DNA of 13,924 nt from Actinomycetes bacterium. GTDB lineage: Bacteria > Actinomycetota > Aquicultoria > CAJVYJ01. Of this stretch, positions 12,429 to 13,924 are shown piece by piece. A program made the position numbers and the translations under genes. Where the stretch lies: assembly GCA_030597945.1 (NCBI GenBank), contig JAUVQW010000015.1:1-13924 (forward strand). The letters are read 5' to 3'. Position 1 is the first letter of the stretch. The number at the start of each line of letters is the position of its first letter. The notes beneath the pieces were generated by a model. The model saw only the letters and a program-made list of their open reading frames with translations. It did no database searches and was not told the origin of the DNA.

Positions 12429-13924
12429 TCAAGTGGTAGTGACTTTATCGCGGCGCCCAGCAACGTAACGGCTTAACTCTTCCATCTCCACAATATCCGA
12501 CGACGAGATGATCCCGATGATCTCTCTTTCATCTCTATGGCTTACGACCGGCAGGCGGTCTATGCTTTTCTCATTCATTTCATCCAAAACATCCGCAAGC
12601 GATTGTTCCGGGTAAGCAACAACTACCTCGCTTACGGCCGCCTCAATCACCTTTTTTTCATCCCACTGCTCTTCGGGGATCTCGTTTACATCGCTAAGTG
12701 CGATCATCCCGGCAAGATGATCACCAATAACAACGGGAAAGCTTTTAAACCGGTATTTTAGTAGATAATCCTGGAAAAAATCGTCTACACTTATATCGCC
12801 TGGTACCGTCACGACTTCGCGAGTCATCGCCTCTTTTACTTTTGCCATAAGCATCGTCTCGATCTTCGTCATCCTCGACCACCGCTGAAAACGCGATATT
12901 GATAGACGGCCCGACACCATGAAGCCGACGGCGGCGGCGATAAGTCCGGGAATTATATATCCGGGGCTGCCAGTAGTCTCCGCCACAAACGTTACCGCTG
13001 CCAAGGGGGTCTTATAACCGGCCGCTAGAAATGACGACATCCCCACGACCGGATATAGGTGGCCTTTTTCAAAGGGAGACAGTTTTCCGATTATGGCGCC
13101 GATTGTAGCACCGATCATAATCATCGGTATGAATATCCCGCCAACTCCGCCGGTAGACATCGTAGCGATAACGGCCACAAACTTAAGGATCAGCAGCCCG
13201 ATCAAAATCTTTAACGTAAATGTTTCGGCGATAATATCATCGATGACGCCGTAGCCGACTCCAAGAGACATCGGCGAATCTAAGACGAGAATCGATATAA
13301 CGCCGGTGATCCCGACTATCGTACCGCCGATCATCAGTTTATAGATGAGTGGGATATTAAGCCCGCTAAAGAAATCCTCCGATTTTCTATAAGATATGAC
13401 AAAAAAACGGGCCATAAGACCGATTACAAGTCCAAGAACGGCTACCAGTAAAAGATCGCGGTAATCTAGGGTAAAGATTCGCCCGGTTTTAAAAAGAGGC
13501 TCAATCCCCATTATCGATACGAAAGTAATATATGACGTAACGGAAGCTACCAAAGACGGGATGAGCGACTCTTTTGCCATATCATCTTTATATGGGACTT
13601 CCAAACCAAAGACGATTCCCGTAAGTGGTGCCTTAAAGATGGCAGCCATGCCCGCCGAAGCACCGGCGATCATCACCGATTTAACATCATCGGTGTCGAG
13701 CTTAAGTAAGTTGGCTACCCTCTTTACCAGCGTCCCCACTACCGCGCCGATATACATACTCGGGCCTTCCAGACCGGCGCTTCCGCCAAATCCGACGGTA
13801 AATATCGCCGCTAGCGATTTTAGCGGTGCCTTTCTTTCATCCAAGCGGCCGGCAGGATCGTGAAAAGTCTTGATCACTTCTTCCGTACCGTTTAACCTAC
13901 CTTTTTTGATGATCATTAAAATAA
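12429..13924 (-). CDS. ClC-family chloride channel/transporter with two CBS domains (5' end beyond the window)
   Basis: Integral membrane anion channel or exchanger. The readable part (495 residues from ATG 13916) begins inside the family alignment, at the GTEEVIKTFH segment that normally follows the GSGIP loop. The frame stays open to the window edge, so the true start and the first helices lie outside. The gating Glu is present in GGSAGLEGP (residue 50 of this part). The proton-path Glu of the E. coli exchanger (Glu203) aligns with Val107 in FGLEVPYKDD, as in many channel-type members. GGVGGIFIPMIMIG matches the second anion-site motif. From about residue 357 the tail holds two CBS domains (about 357-412 and 420-480), which usually sense adenine nucleotides. 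It is convergent with fumarase beta. Confidence 0.9.
   Translation of the reverse strand, partial: ILMIIKKGRLNGTEEVIKTFHDPAGRLDERKAPLKSLAAIFTVGFGGSAGLEGPSMYIGAVVGTLVKRVANLLKLDTDDVKSVMIAGASAGMAAIFKAPLTGIVFGLEVPYKDDMAKESLIPSLVASVTSYITFVSIMGIEPLFKTGRIFTLDYRDLLLVAVLGLVIGLMARFFVISYRKSEDFFSGLNIPLIYKLMIGGTIVGITGVISILVLDSPMSLGVGYGVIDDIIAETFTLKILIGLLILKFVAVIATMSTGGVGGIFIPMIMIGATIGAIIGKLSPFEKGHLYPVVGMSSFLAAGYKTPLAAVTFVAETTGSPGYIIPGLIAAAVGFMVSGRLSISRFQRWSRMTKIETMLMAKVKEAMTREVVTVPGDISVDDFFQDYLLKYRFKSFPVVIGDHLAGMIALSDVNEIPEEQWDEKKVIEAAVSEVVVAYPEQSLADVLDEMNEKSIDRLPVVSHRDEREIIGIISSSDIVEMEELSRYVAGRRDKVTTT

Overview
This is a bacterial chromosomal window with short intergenic gaps, many TTG starts and all three stop codons in use. 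All genes run left to right except the last. The mix suggests a deep-branching, probably anaerobic Gram-positive-type lineage, either an early-branching Actinobacteriota or a Firmicutes relative. The evidence for this is an archaeal-type topoisomerase I, a two-subunit class I fumarase, an LDH-like malate dehydrogenase, RsbV/RsbW-like regulators, KGG-repeat stress proteins and an AmrS radical SAM enzyme. The phylum is an inference and cannot be fixed from this window.

Layout. (1) 151-1369: chorismate mutase, then a radical SAM enzyme of the AmmeMemoRadiSam type. (2) 1419-3568: a cluster of four small, lysine/glycine-rich KGG-repeat proteins (hydrophilins related to GsiB and plant group 1 LEA), with a membrane-anchored TPR protein between the third and fourth, closed by a clear terminator. 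(3) 3713-5123: a phosphoribosyltransferase followed by an RsbV-like STAS protein and an RsbW-like protein, apparently one operon. (4) 5272-5970: tatC interrupted by one in-frame TAG. (5) 6173-9106: archaeal-type topoisomerase I and a nitrilase-fold protein without the catalytic triad. (6) 9187-12427: malate dehydrogenase, fumarase alpha, a TIGR01777 epimerase and fumarase beta, a malate/fumarate module of the TCA cycle. (7) 12429-13924, minus strand: a ClC protein with two CBS domains, cut by the window edge.

The most interesting structure is regulatory. Three of the four KGG genes, and also the radical SAM gene, are preceded by sequences matching the general-stress sigma-B/sigma-F promoter (GTTTAA, 12-13 bases, GGGTAN). 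The window also encodes a partner-switch pair of the type that controls such sigma factors. The RsbW-like partner, however, has lost residues usually needed for ATP binding, and no sigma gene follows it. The reading offered here is a stress regulon (desiccation or osmotic hydrophilins plus a radical SAM enzyme) lying beside a non-canonical partner switch.
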